Assembly (NCBI GenBank): GCA_033439295.1
Contig: JAVTLE010000023.1
Location: 992,001 to 1,056,000 of the forward strand
Direction: 5' to 3'
Origin: Deuterostichococcus epilithicus
Lineage: Eukaryota > Chlorophyta > Trebouxiophyceae > Prasiolales > Stichococcaceae
Length of the DNA: 64,000 bases
Below, piece by piece: positions 55,047 to 64,000 of the stretch. How positions within the stretch are numbered: the stretch's first letter is position 1; the number at the start of each line of letters is the position of its first letter. Below the pieces are notes generated by a model. That model was given only the letters and a program-made list of their open reading frames with translations, was not told where the DNA came from and did not search any database. The position numbers and the translations under genes were made by a program.

Positions 55047-55527
55047 ATGATCATCCCGGTGCGCTGCTTCACGTGCGGCAAGGTCATCGGCCACAAGTGG
55101 GACACCTATCTGGATTTGCTGCAGGCAGAGTACACCGAAGGGTGAGTGACATGCCTGCTGCTGTTTGAGTAACGTCAGTCTGTCGGTCTGGAAGTGAGGA
55201 CTGCATCTGCAAAACCTTCCGAAATGCTTCGCTTTGCGTGTTGCAGTGACGCGCTGGATGCGCTCGGCCTCAGCCGCTACTGCTGCCGGCGCATGCTCAT
55301 GACGCACGTTGGTGAGCCCCTCGGTCGAATCTCTGTTGCTGACTCTCTTATGCTTCAGCTGGCATCACGCCAGCCTGTCTGTTGGCGCCATTGCATGATC
55401 ATGCTCGGTATATTTCACATTCACAGTCATTCCCATCAGCAGGATGCCTCGTGCTTCTGCAGACCTCATCGAGAAGCTGCTCAACTACAACACCCTGGAG
55501 CGCCAGGGGCAGCAGGAGGAGCAGTGA
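55047..55527 (+). CDS. RPB10: RNA polymerase I/II/III common subunit RPABC5
   Basis: Small zinc-binding subunit shared by the three nuclear RNA polymerases. Three exons (55047-55141, 55247-55311, 55463-55527) total 225 bases, 74 residues, slightly longer than the usual 67-71. The sequence is highly conserved: [58 protein letters not shown] and a polar tail [10 protein letters not shown]. The CxxC near the start and the CC pair are the zinc ligands of the family. Start and splice sites are unambiguous. Confidence 0.97.
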
Positions 55528-55614
55528 GCGGCAGCCGCTCCTGCCGCCGCCGCCTTCGGGGGCCGCCGGCGGGCGGGGCGGTCCAGCTGACAGCAGTGAC
55601 GAGGGCGCCGCTCG

Positions 55615-56283
55615 ATGCGGCAGCGGCCGACGGCCGGCGGCGACTCCGCGGCGCAGCTGCTGGACCGCGACATGCTGGCCAGCCACGAGCAGGAGGCGGT
55701 CATCGCGGAGCTGCGGCGGACGCTGGTGGCTCATTCTCGCACCTGGCGCCTGCTGTTTGCCGCCCTCGGCCTGGGCCTGGCGGCCGCCCTGGCCTACTTT
55801 ACCGCCGCGCAGGCCGCCGCGCCGTGGGTGAGCTTTCGCCACCACTCTGAGTTCCGAGAGACGCTTTCTGCCGGCGCCGTGGCGGCGGCAGAGGCCGCGT
55901 CCGCAGCCTGCCTTGCGGCCCCGGCGCTCGCGCTGCTGCGCTTCATGCCGCCGGCCGCGAGTGCTACCAGCGGTGGCGACAGCAGCATCGGCGGAGGCCG
56001 GGGCCTGGCCAAGGCGCCGCGGACGCCGGGCAAAGTTGAGCTGCGGGTGCTGAACGGCGCGCTGGTGGCGGCAGTGGCAATGGCGCTCTTTTGGGTGCGG
56101 GCGCTGCTGGCGGCCGGCGCCGCCGGGCTGCTCGAGCCGCGCCAGCAGCTGCGCAACGGCTGGCTGCCGGCGGCGCCGCTCGCATTCGCCCTGCTGGCGG
56201 GCTCTGTGGCGCGACAGTACGGGGACACGGCGGAGAAGCTGAAGGGACTGGAGGCGCAGATGTATGCGCTCGAGGGCGCCTGA
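55615..56283 (+). CDS. Multi-pass membrane protein, unknown
   Basis: A single-exon frame of 222 residues starts at ATG 55615, only 88 bp after the RPB10 stop. The N-terminal 40 residues are charged (LLDRDMLASHEQEAVIAEL). Hydrophobic segments follow near residues 46-68 (LLFAALGLGLAAALAYFTAA), 88-108, 142-170 (LNGALVAAVAMALFWVRALL) and 184-198. The C-terminus is a short charged helix (DTAEKLKGLEAQMYALEGA). No family recognised. Very close same-strand spacing to RPB10 raises the option of a dicistronic or read-through transcript, or an upstream exon overlapping the RPB10 3' UTR. Confidence 0.55.
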   Translation: MRQRPTAGGDSAAQLLDRDMLASHEQEAVIAELRRTLVAHSRTWRLLFAALGLGLAAALAYFTAAQAAAPWVSFRHHSEFRETLSAGAVAAAEAASAACLAAPALALLRFMPPAASATSGGDSSIGGGRGLAKAPRTPGKVELRVLNGALVAAVAMALFWVRALLAAGAAGLLEPRQQLRNGWLPAAPLAFALLAGSVARQYGDTAEKLKGLEAQMYALEGA

Positions 56284-56731
56284 ACATGTTGTAGCACCTC
56301 ACGTTGTCAAGGCGGCTGTATGTGGCAAGACCAGCAGCCGGGGCAGTGCAGTACAAGGCGGTCGAAGCACCACGTTTCGTTCCCAGCAGCTCGAATGACG
56401 CACTGCTTCACGGGAAGTGAGGCCTTGTTTACAGGCGGTCGTCATCAGGTACACGCAGGAATGGTGAGCATGCGCAGGCTATATGTCAGACCACTCTGGA
56501 TGTACGTATGTGTGAGACAGGACCACGACGGCCAGTGCCTTGTTAAGTAGGCGGATAGCGATAATTTCAGAAGACTGTGCCGTCCAGGACACATACAAGT
56601 AATGCGTGCAATTCATTCCGTGACGTCCCCAACAAATGTGAGCCTGGAATGGCACGCAATCAAAACCTTGCCCTACGCCGGCCTGTTGCCTCGTGCACCT
56701 AGTACCGAGTATACTCCGCATATCAGTGCTG
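56284..56731. other. Intergenic, convergent ends
   Basis: This spacer lies between the membrane-protein stop (+) and the HisD stop (-). No exon or repeat was noted. Confidence 0.4.
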
Positions 56732-59700
56732 TCACTTTTTGAGGGCGTCGAGCCGCAGCGTGACAGCCCGCTTGTGTGCGTCCAGCCCCTCGAGCGCCGC
56801 CATGTGGGCCACCGTCGGGCCCAGAGCCCCAAGGCCCTCCGGACTCAGCGTCTGCAGGAGAGCACGCGAATGCAGGAGAGCACGCGAATGTGGTTCGAAG
56901 GCTACGCTCGGTGACTCATCGTCCGAAAAGAAACGCGGCTTCCGCACATGTGAGAAGTGCACAACAGCAAAGCCCTGGGCAGTCATTGACCGACGGAGAG
57001 CGCCACAACAGGCGCATCGCCCTGCGGTCGAGAGGGGCAGCGTTTGCGCCACAAGCAGCCAAGGCGCGAGGCTTGCGCCAGCAAATAGGACCGCACCGCC
57101 GCGGAAGCTGCACCCTCCAGACTGACGCCCCCGTCACGCTGGCACGCAGCAAGGTGCCAAATCCCTAAACCCTAAACCTGCACCTATCAGGATGGTGCTC
57201 ATTTCTTTCCTCACCTGCACCGTCATCTTTTTTTGGAAGGAGTCCAGGCTGACGCCGCTGTACATGCGCGCGTAGCCGTACGTCGGCAGCACGTGGTTGG
57301 TGCCGCTCGCGTAGTCGCCCACGCTCTCCGGCGTCCAGGGCCCCAGGAACACCTGAAAGAATACAATTAAACCCTCGAGTTGTTTCAGCTAATCTCACAC
57401 GTTTACCCGGGAAACCACTACAAGCTTCAGCTACAAAAAAGGTTGAGATAAGAAAAATCAGATGAAACACATTCGATCTCACCGAGCCCGCGTTGTCGAG
57501 CTGCTCCAGCCACGACTCGGCGTCGGCCACATTGACGATGAGGTGCTCCGGCGCGTAGCGGTTGGAGAACGTGACCGCCTCCTCCTGTTGGACGACGTCC
57601 AGAGTTGCATTCAAGGGTTTGTCACGTGTTGATGGCATTGGGGTGTTCTCACATCTGCTGATGACACAGGAGAAGATCAGCACGCAGGAGTTGGAAGAAG
57701 TGGGTGCCACCCCCTGTCACATATAGGCAGACTTGTTTTGTGGGAGGTTGATGATGCACCTCGTGCCCTGCACAACCTGGAAGCTCGCGCAATCCGCTTT
57801 GCGGGCGCAAAGCGGCAGGGCAGCGCGCGTTACGATGGGGTCGAGGCGCCTATGGCGCAGCTGCGGGGCAGCGCCGGCTGCGCGATGTCGCCGCTGGTTT
57901 TGGGGCCCAGGTTTTCAGGGGTCTCAAAGTACGGTAGGTTTCAGTGGGCCAAAGCGCCATAGGTTTCAGGGGTCCTGGAGTCCAACGATCCCTATACCCT
58001 TGGAAAGGCGGCACCCCCACCTTGGAGTCGACGCGCACGACGCAGCTGTGGGACAGCGCCTGCCGGGCGATGTCGCCGCGCGGCAGCGCGTCACACTGCC
58101 GGTCCACCTCGCCCTGCACTGCGTCGAGATCCACGCCCGGCAGCGCCACCAGCACCACCTGCATCGGGGGATGTAATTGACTGAAATGATACGACATATA
58201 GTCGTTTCGATACTTCGAGGAAGCTGGGCTATGTTTCCGTGCCGCACTGCTGGTCGACTTTGTTGTTGCACAGCGTCGAGGTTCGAGCCCGGCAGCGCTG
58301 CCGGCACCGCCTGCCGAAGGCGTGACGGTGCGGTTCGCTGTGCTTCTGCACTCGCAGTGAGCATGCGGCACCGCCGCCATGGACGCTTGGGTGCGCATCG
58401 CCATGCAGGCGCCCGGCTTGCAGGCAGCAGGGCGTGTGACAAGGGGTGGAAAGGAGCAGACTACAACGGTGCAGCGCCTCCCAAGGAAACGCCTGCTGCA
58501 ATGAGACCGAACGACAGCAACCAAATGAGTTTCGGCCAAGTGCAGGTCCTGGGCCGCGCCTGGCTGTCGGGGCCGTGCTCCGCCTGCGACAGCAGGTCTG
58601 CGGCAATGAACACCGGCGACGCCTGCTCGTCCGCAATCACCAGCACCTGCGATCGAACACCAAGATCCACGTCCAAGACGCCTCGCAGTGTGACAGCAGG
58701 CCCGTGAACGTGGAGGACAACGATGGCCTCCCAGTCCGCAATAACCAGCACCTGTACAGGCATGCTGGGTTTAGGGTTTGAGATCTCTCTGCATTGTCTC
58801 TCCTTTCGTCTCTGACAGCCTTTGGTGCAAGGCCCGCATGCGAAAGAGTTTCTCGGCTGCCAGCCGGGCCATGCACACGAGCTGGCATCTGGGGCGGCGC
58901 CTGCTCTGCAACATGCGGAAGTTTGCTGGTGACAGGGCGAGCTGACGATGAGAAATGGCATAGGGGTAGACTATGTGCCAGGTCGCAACTCGCAGGGGCC
59001 GGCGAGCAAATCCATGGAGATCATGGCCTCGCTGAAAACAGCAGCGGAAAGCAACAGCGGCGAAAGAAACACTGAGCGGGAAGATGGGAACAGGAGGCGC
59101 GCCTCGGAGGGACCGGCGGGCATGTCCATGGATATCATGGCCTCACTGTTCTGCAGCAGCATCTTTGCCGCGGTCACGTACTGGTTGCCCGGCCCCAGGA
59201 TCTTGTCCACCTGCGTGCCCAAGGGTCTAGACCATTCGGGAATTCCACCAGGAGGTCAGGAAACCATCGATGACATGAACTGTCGGAGCGGTCACATACT
59301 GCCCAGCCGTGGTTACCAATCCCTTGCCCACCTGCACAGTGCCAGGCCCAGCAAGGGTTTCAGACACACTGACCACTAGGCAGTGCCAGGCTGGGCAAAG
59401 GTTTAGGGGCCATGAACCGGCGCGAGGTCCAATGTGGTCACCGCGCCTGGCAGCCGAAACTGCCAGCGAGCCCTGCCCCTGCTCTGGATTTGACAGCCGC
59501 CCCAAGTGAGCTGTGATCGAGGCAGCCACGGCAGGACGGCGGGCTGCCCGCGCCGCGACGCTGCGAGCTCCCTGCATAAGCCTCTGAACCTCACCAAGCG
59601 TCGGAGAGAACTTGCGAAGTGCGGCTTGACGGAGACAATGAAGAAAAGCGAAAACGGTCGCGCACTTTGGGGCAGGTTTCGGTGCCCCAGGCCATGGCCG

Positions 59701-61519
59701 CCACCGCCTGTGCGCCGCCGGCCCGCAGCACGTGCGTCACACCAGCCTTCCTGGCGCAGTACAGCACCTGCGCGGGCGGTGCGCGACGGGACTCAGGAAG
59801 CCGGTTGCGCACAAACCCTAAACCCCAGGTCGAAGACGGGATAGAACGTGCAGGGTGGGGCGATGCCGACATGGCAGGGTACCAGGGTCCGCCCTCAGCA
59901 TGTGCGTGACCAGTGCAGCACATGCGCAGGGCGTACGAGCAGGGCAACAGACTGGGGCAGTCAGCATTGCGGATCCCCGCTGCTTCAGCTGTCAGGCCTG
60001 CATGTGCGCAGGTGCGCGCAAGACTGGGTCACATGCCGCCGACAAAGCCGGCAGACTCGCTTCCGGGCATGGAGACTGCTTCTTCCGTTGCACCAGCTTC
60101 CGCAGTGTTCGGCTGGTGTCACCTCAGGCAAGTTTCACCTCAGGGCTGATGGAGCCGTCAGAGCGCGGCGGCGTCGCCAGCACGATGGTGGCGCAGCCCG
60201 CGAGCCCTGCCGGCACGCTGAGCATGAGCGCCGACGACGGCAGGATGGCCGTGCCACCCGGCACGTAGATGCCCACCGCGCCTGCAGGCGAACGAGCGCC
60301 CACCAGTGTCTCGCAGCGCAGGCAGCGGGTGGACCGCATGATGTTCTCGGGCATTCAGGCATCCGCCGGCACGCTCAGCATGAGCGCCGCAAAAGGCAGG
60401 ATTGCTGAGCCGCCCGGCGTATAGATGTCAACGCAAGCAGATGATAGGTTTCCTGAACATCGAGGAGGGAGAGCCGCAGACAGCAGCAGGTCTAAGCCTT
60501 GGTGCAAAAGAGTGTCCGCCGTAGGGCATGACACGGCAATGCGGTCGCATCACGGGGAGGTTCCTCCCACCAGCCTCAGCCGCTGCGCGCCGCGCTGCAG
60601 TGTCCGAGTGTCTGAAGATGATTACGATAAACTCGTGAACATCGGCACCTATGGGGCGGGTGACGCGCCGACACCGCACGCCCGGCATCGTCTCAACCTC
60701 CAGCGGCGCGGACTGCTGCGCGGCGTGGAATGCCCGGATGTTGTTGAAGGCCGTGTCGAACGCCGCGCGGCTCTCCGCACTCAGCTGCGCCTCCGGCAGC
60801 TCCTGAAGCAGGTTCAGTGATCTGGAGGATGATCTGGATCCCACCAGGATTGCCGAGGCGCCAAACATGTTTCCATGTCTCAGACGATGACACGGCCACA
60901 GGTACATCGTGCGAACTCTACTTCTTCAGGAGCCGCTCGTCGAGCAGCACCAGCCCGGGCTATACAGTTGCTGCGCCTTTCTGCCGACGAGCTCACCTCG
61001 ATGGGCGTGCACACGACGTCGATGGTCGCATTGTCAAATTTCTGCGTGAGCTCCCTGACCGCTTCGTCACCCCGCTGCTTCACGCTCTGCACGATCGGCT
61101 CCACCTGGGATACGAAGACATTTACTAAAAGGTGAGTGTGCCTGTTTCTGACAACGTGTACCGCTAGGCATGTACAGGAAGCCACTGCATGTGGCTGCCG
61201 TCAGGCTCGCCATGCCCGCAAGATGTGCAAGGCCGGGGCGCAGCGACCTCACCGTGCTGAGGATGGACGCAAAGTCGATGCGTGGCCGCGCGGTGGCGTC
61301 TAGGAGGTCCTGCGCTGACATCTCTGACGCCTTGTACGTCTTGAGAGCCTGCGGCGCCATGACTGCCGCCAGGATGGGGCTGGCCCTGCAGCAGCGCCTT
61401 GGCTGCCTTGTGCTGGACGAGAGCTGCAGGCTGCTCAAGCTAGTCAGCTGACGTGTGTGCTGCAGCTGCTGACCGGGCCACGCTGCCTGCGCTTGGCGCT
61501 TCCCGAGGCAGTAGCTCAT
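56732..61519 (-). CDS. HISD: Histidinol dehydrogenase, plastid-targeted
   Basis: Catalyses the last two steps of histidine synthesis, L-histidinol to L-histidine with two NAD+. Eleven exons (61519-61253, 61104-60997, 60802-60649, 60281-60139, 59767-59666, 59210-59103, 58646-58560, 58158-58021, 57584-57483, 57352-57215, 56851-56732) total 1467 bases, 488 residues. Residues 1-50 are Ser/Arg-rich ([19 protein letters not shown]), fitting a plastid transit peptide. Family blocks: [122 protein letters not shown]. Gln and His of SQAEHG, Asp of GDYASG and the final His of LDAHKRA are the expected zinc ligands; EH of APEHL is the acid-base pair. Introns 6 and 7 use GC donors. Seven or more ghost exon fragments lie in its introns. 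Confidence 0.95.
56858..56891. repeat. 18-bp direct repeat at HisD last acceptor
   Basis: TGCAGGAGAGCACGCGAA occurs twice in direct succession beside the acceptor of the last HisD exon, duplicating the CTGCAG acceptor context. Confidence 0.8.
57163..57178. repeat. Telomere-like CCCTAAA units in HisD intron
   Basis: Two adjacent CCCTAAA units, the plant/green-algal telomere heptamer. Similar units occur in other HisD introns at 58767-58780 and 59812-59826 and singly elsewhere in the window. Confidence 0.7.
57836..57896 (-). repeat. Ghost copy of HisD exon 58158-58021 end (downstream)
   Basis: AGCGGCGACATCGCGCAG...GCGCTGCCCCGCAGCTGCG copies the exon part coding [15 protein letters not shown]. 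It lies about 170 bp downstream in the intron. Confidence 0.7.
58230..58318 (-). repeat. Ghost copy of HisD exon 58158-58021 start (upstream)
   Basis: Would read [15 protein letters not shown] then a frame break, beside the real [20 protein letters not shown]. Similarity continues through GACCAGCAGTG and AACATAGCC. Offset about 155 bp. Confidence 0.8.
58680..58756 (-). repeat. Ghost copy of HisD exon 58646-58560
   Basis: The copy begins cag then GTGCTGGTTATTGCGGAC, nearly the same as the real cag then GTGCTGGTGATTGCGGAC, and later has CCTGCTGTCACACTGCGAGG beside CCTGCTGTCGCAGGCGGAG. It lies about 110 bp upstream with an intact acceptor. Confidence 0.82.
58983..59036 (-). repeat. Ghost copy of HisD exon 59210-59103 end
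   Basis: AGCGAGGCCATGATCTCCAT...GCCGGCCCCTGCGAG copies the part coding [15 protein letters not shown]. It lies about 115 bp downstream. The Met-Pro of MPAGPSE and the exon end have changed. Confidence 0.85.
59283..59336 (-). repeat. Ghost copy of HisD exon 59210-59103 start
   Basis: Would read [16 protein letters not shown] beside the real [16 protein letters not shown], with a matching CTGTGCAG acceptor. It lies about 123 bp upstream, so this exon is flanked by ghosts on both sides. Confidence 0.8.
59885..59930 (-). repeat. Ghost copy of HisD exon 59767-59666 start
   Basis: GTGCTGCACTG...GTCACGCACATGCTGAGGGC parallels the exon start GTGCTGTACTG...GTGACGCACGTGCTGCGGGC with a deletion. It lies about 150 bp upstream. 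Confidence 0.65.
60356..60432 (-). repeat. Ghost copy of HisD exon 60281-60139 start
   Basis: Would read [23 protein letters not shown] and then a stop, beside the real [23 protein letters not shown]. It lies about 150 bp upstream. This is the best-preserved ghost in the gene. Confidence 0.88.
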
Positions 61520-62185
61520 TGGGTGCAGGCAATTCGGTGGCCAAAAGGTCTTAGCTTTGCGGCCGGCAGTGGAAGTGCAGAGCGATTTCAAACTCTATGT
61601 CGAACTGCTATCTGGTGCGAGCGCAACCTATGCTTGATGACGACAGAATGCAAGCGCTGCACGCAATTCACATTGCATGGACTCCCAGTCTGCTCGTCGC
61701 GTTGCATTCTCACAAAGCACCACAGGGCCTCCGCAGCAGGTACATACAAACTTCCGTTTGAAAGCAGAGCTGAGCTTAGCAAGGCGATGAATGGAACCGG
61801 ATCAACAGCCTCTGCTCATGCGTGTTTCATCCCCGGCATCACCAATCACACTGCTGCGCACCAGACCCTGCAAGTGCCGCTGCCGCTACGCAAGCATCCC
61901 ACGCAAATGGGTGCATCCCACATTTCGCTCGTCGACAAATGTTATTGGTCTTGCATGTCCCGCTGCCGTAGGTACGCCCGCAAGCCGAGCACCTCTCCTC
62001 CTTCCTGCTGCCGCTGAACCTCGAAACCGCCTGCCGCAGGCGAGCACCAACAGTTTGATTGAAGCAAGCCACTGCCTGTGTGCAACGTGAACCAGCCGAT
62101 GTAAATGAGTTTGAAGACAACTGCTGATGGCTTCGCAGACAGGTCTAACGCCACGTAGGGTGCATGCGCCAGCATCTGTCGTCTT
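61520..62185. other. Intergenic region upstream of HisD
   Basis: It contains the HisD promoter and the 3' UTR of the next minus-strand gene. No exon or repeat was recognised. Confidence 0.4.
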
Positions 62186-63947
62186 CTATTTAAGCAGAGT
62201 TGGATTCGAGCAGAGCGAGGCAAAACGAGCGAACACCGCACCGTCTTCGTCCTGCAGGCTGTCCTGCGAGGGCCGGCTGCCGAGCGACAGGTGGCGGTGC
62301 GAGATGCTGCGCTGCAAGTCCATCATTTGCGGGCCCCTGCCGCCGCCGCCGCTGCTGCCGGCGGTGTGTCGGCTCGGAGGAGTCGGCGGCTCGGACGCCG
62401 CCGGCCGGGTGCTTCCTGCAGCTGCCGGCTCCGCCGCCGGTGCCGTGTGCGTGCTGCTCGAGCTCAGGTTTGCATGCTGGGGGGCGGCACCCGCCGGCAT
62501 GCTGAGGAGGTCCGCCAACGCTCCTCGATCCTGGGGCATGGCGAGGCTGTGAGAGTCTGCGGCGGCAGCGCCAGACGGGCTCCTCCGCGGCGCGGCCGCC
62601 GCCGCGCCGCTCCCGCCAGCTGCACCACCGCCGCCGCCGGCCCGTGCGTCTGGAGGGACACCGGCTTCCCGCGGCGAATTGCCGCTGATCCCCAGAGCAG
62701 GGTCCATGGTGACGCTGCGCTGTGTAGATGCAGCTGTGAACAGCCGCATTGGCGCCGCCGCCGCCGCAGCTGCAGCACGCTGCTCATCGTGGGGCGGTCC
62801 CGGTGGCGTCGCAGACTGCTCGAATGGCAGTTGGCTGGACTTCGTTGAGGAAGCAGCAGCCGTCGTTGTTGCCGTCAATTCTGGCGCCGCCACTGCCGGC
62901 TCTGGCGCGACAGTCGCTGGAGAGGCAGCGGGGCTGACAGGGACAGCGCCTGACTGACCGGCAGTGCGGACATGCGCAGGCTTCCGCGCAGGCGCCTGTG
63001 CAAAGGCTGACGGCTGCATGACTGCGCCGCCGGTGAGCCCGCCGTGCTTCCTCTGCGGTGCCGCCGGGCTGGCATGCGGCCGCTGCGCCGCCGCCGCCAG
63101 CTGCCACGCCGACGTCAGGGCCGCCGTCTTGGCGCGGCCGCCGGCGCCGTCACTGCCACTACCGCCGGCTGCCGGCAGCCCGCCGGCCGCGCCCGCTGCC
63201 GCCTGCTGGGCCGACCTGGTCCCCGGAGCCTGCGCGCTGCCGAGGCTGCCGAGCCTCAGCGGCGGCACCGGCGGCCGCGGCGCGGGAGGCGACGCCGGCT
63301 GCTCGGCGGGCTGGCTCACCCGATGCAGCCCGGCCGACAGCGGGCGCTCCATGCCTCCAGGCGGCATCGACTGCCGCCCGTGGGGTGTTGCACCAATGCC
63401 TGGCAGGCGCTGCGGCGGCTGCGGGGCAGAGGCTGCTCTCCCTGCAGGCTGGCTGGAGCCGTGGCCCGGGCCGCCCCCGGCGGCGCGCCCAACGCCGCTG
63501 ACAGGCGCCGCTGAGGAGGGCGCACGGCTCCACCGGGATGAGCGCATGCTGGCGGACCGCCTGCGGCGTGGGAACAGCAGCCCTCCAGAACTGGTCGCCA
63601 AGAGGTCCAGCAGCCAAAGCCGGGAGAGCACCAGCCCTGGGAAGCGGGAACACCAGGAGCGCGCTGAGCTTTCTGACCCCACAAGGGGAGGCCAGCGGAA
63701 TCGGCGCTCATCCCGCACCGTACATGATGCATCGTGCATATCCCTCTAGCCGATCTATGGGGGTTCCTACTCGCCCAGAGAACATGGAAGCGGAGCCCAG
63801 GTGCGCGAGGTCGGGCAGCTCCGGCGGCAGGTTGATCTCCGGTAGCGGGACCGCCGCCGGCCNCGGNCCGCCGCCGCCGCCGCCGCCGGCCAGGGAGGCG
63901 CCGGGGGACGGAGAGGAGGCCCCAGACTGCAGCTCCCGGGGCACCGC
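62186..63947 (-). CDS. Large disordered protein, 3' part
   Basis: Two exons are visible, 63947-63775 and 63560-62186, for about 515 residues ending in a stop at 62186-62188; the gene continues beyond the window at its 5' end. The first visible exon has PLPEINLPPELPDLAHLGSA. The second is Ala/Ser/Pro/Gly-rich and disordered, with some ordinary segments (GALADLLSMPAG, MMDLQRSISHRHLSLGSRPS) and a conserved-looking end EDGAVFARFASLC. The proposed junction uses a GC donor (GCGAGT) and joins MFSG to RSASMRSSRWSR in phase; a GT donor two codons later would be out of phase with the same acceptor. Two ambiguous bases lie in the first exon. No function assigned. Confidence 0.45.
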
Positions 63948-64000
63948 CTGCGCAGCTATACATGAGCTGATGTGCAGCGTGTGGATGTGTTTGTCTACGG

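Noticed and set aside
1-64000. tRNA, rRNA or snRNA genes
   Set aside because: No cloverleaf with A and B boxes, rRNA core or snRNA motif was recognised by eye; a covariance-model search would be decisive.
1-64000. Autonomous transposon with transposase or reverse transcriptase
   Set aside because: No RT, integrase or DDE-type motif was found in any frame; only short non-coding repeats are seen.

Overview
This window looks like nuclear DNA of a chlorophyte green alga, probably trebouxiophyte-like. The evidence is GC-rich sequence, genes split into many short exons with GT-AG and some GC-AG introns, eukaryote-only genes (POLA2, RPB10, PIG-B), a histidinol dehydrogenase with a plastid-targeting-like N-terminus, Ala/Gly/Gln-rich low-complexity proteins, and scattered CCCTAAA telomere-type units. 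The species assignment is inference. Isolated n bases show it is a draft assembly. Exon models below were built by reading frame, splice sites and phase. For the carrier, PIG-B, SDR, kinase 1, POLA2, RPB10 and HisD models the summed exon length is an exact multiple of three.

Layout. 0.4-1.0 kb: 3' end of an acidic protein gene (+). 1.6-3.6: mitochondrial carrier (-). 4.2-5.6: one-pass membrane protein (+). 6.2-8.9: protein with a possible phosphohistidine-phosphatase (Janus/Ocnus) C-terminus (+). 10.0-13.8: GPI mannosyltransferase 3, PIG-B (+). 14.7-16.6: ankyrin-repeat protein (-). 18.3-20.9: short-chain dehydrogenase (-). 21.3-27.3 and 28.2-35.6: two tandem paralogous receptor-like protein kinases (+). 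36.7-38.1: unknown Cys-containing protein (-). 38.7-40.9: low-complexity ORFs (+). 41.8-48.1: poorly resolved low-complexity genes, including an inverted pair sharing an LRGSIGR motif. 48.8-54.7: POLA2, DNA polymerase alpha subunit B (-). 55.0-55.5: RPB10 (+), divergent from POLA2. 55.6-56.3: membrane protein (+). 56.7-61.5: HisD (-). 62.2-63.9: 3' part of a disordered-protein gene (-).

The most unusual signal is window-wide. The introns of at least seven genes contain decayed second copies ('ghosts') of the neighbouring exon end, usually with the splice junction itself, displaced by roughly 80-250 bp. HisD, POLA2, the PHPT1-like gene and kinase 2 hold most of them. They look like tandem duplications across exon-intron borders in which one copy stayed functional and the other degenerated.

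The genes do not form an operon or a single pathway. They cover housekeeping replication and transcription (POLA2, RPB10), histidine synthesis (HisD), GPI-anchor assembly (PIG-B), mitochondrial transport, and lineage-specific signalling kinases.
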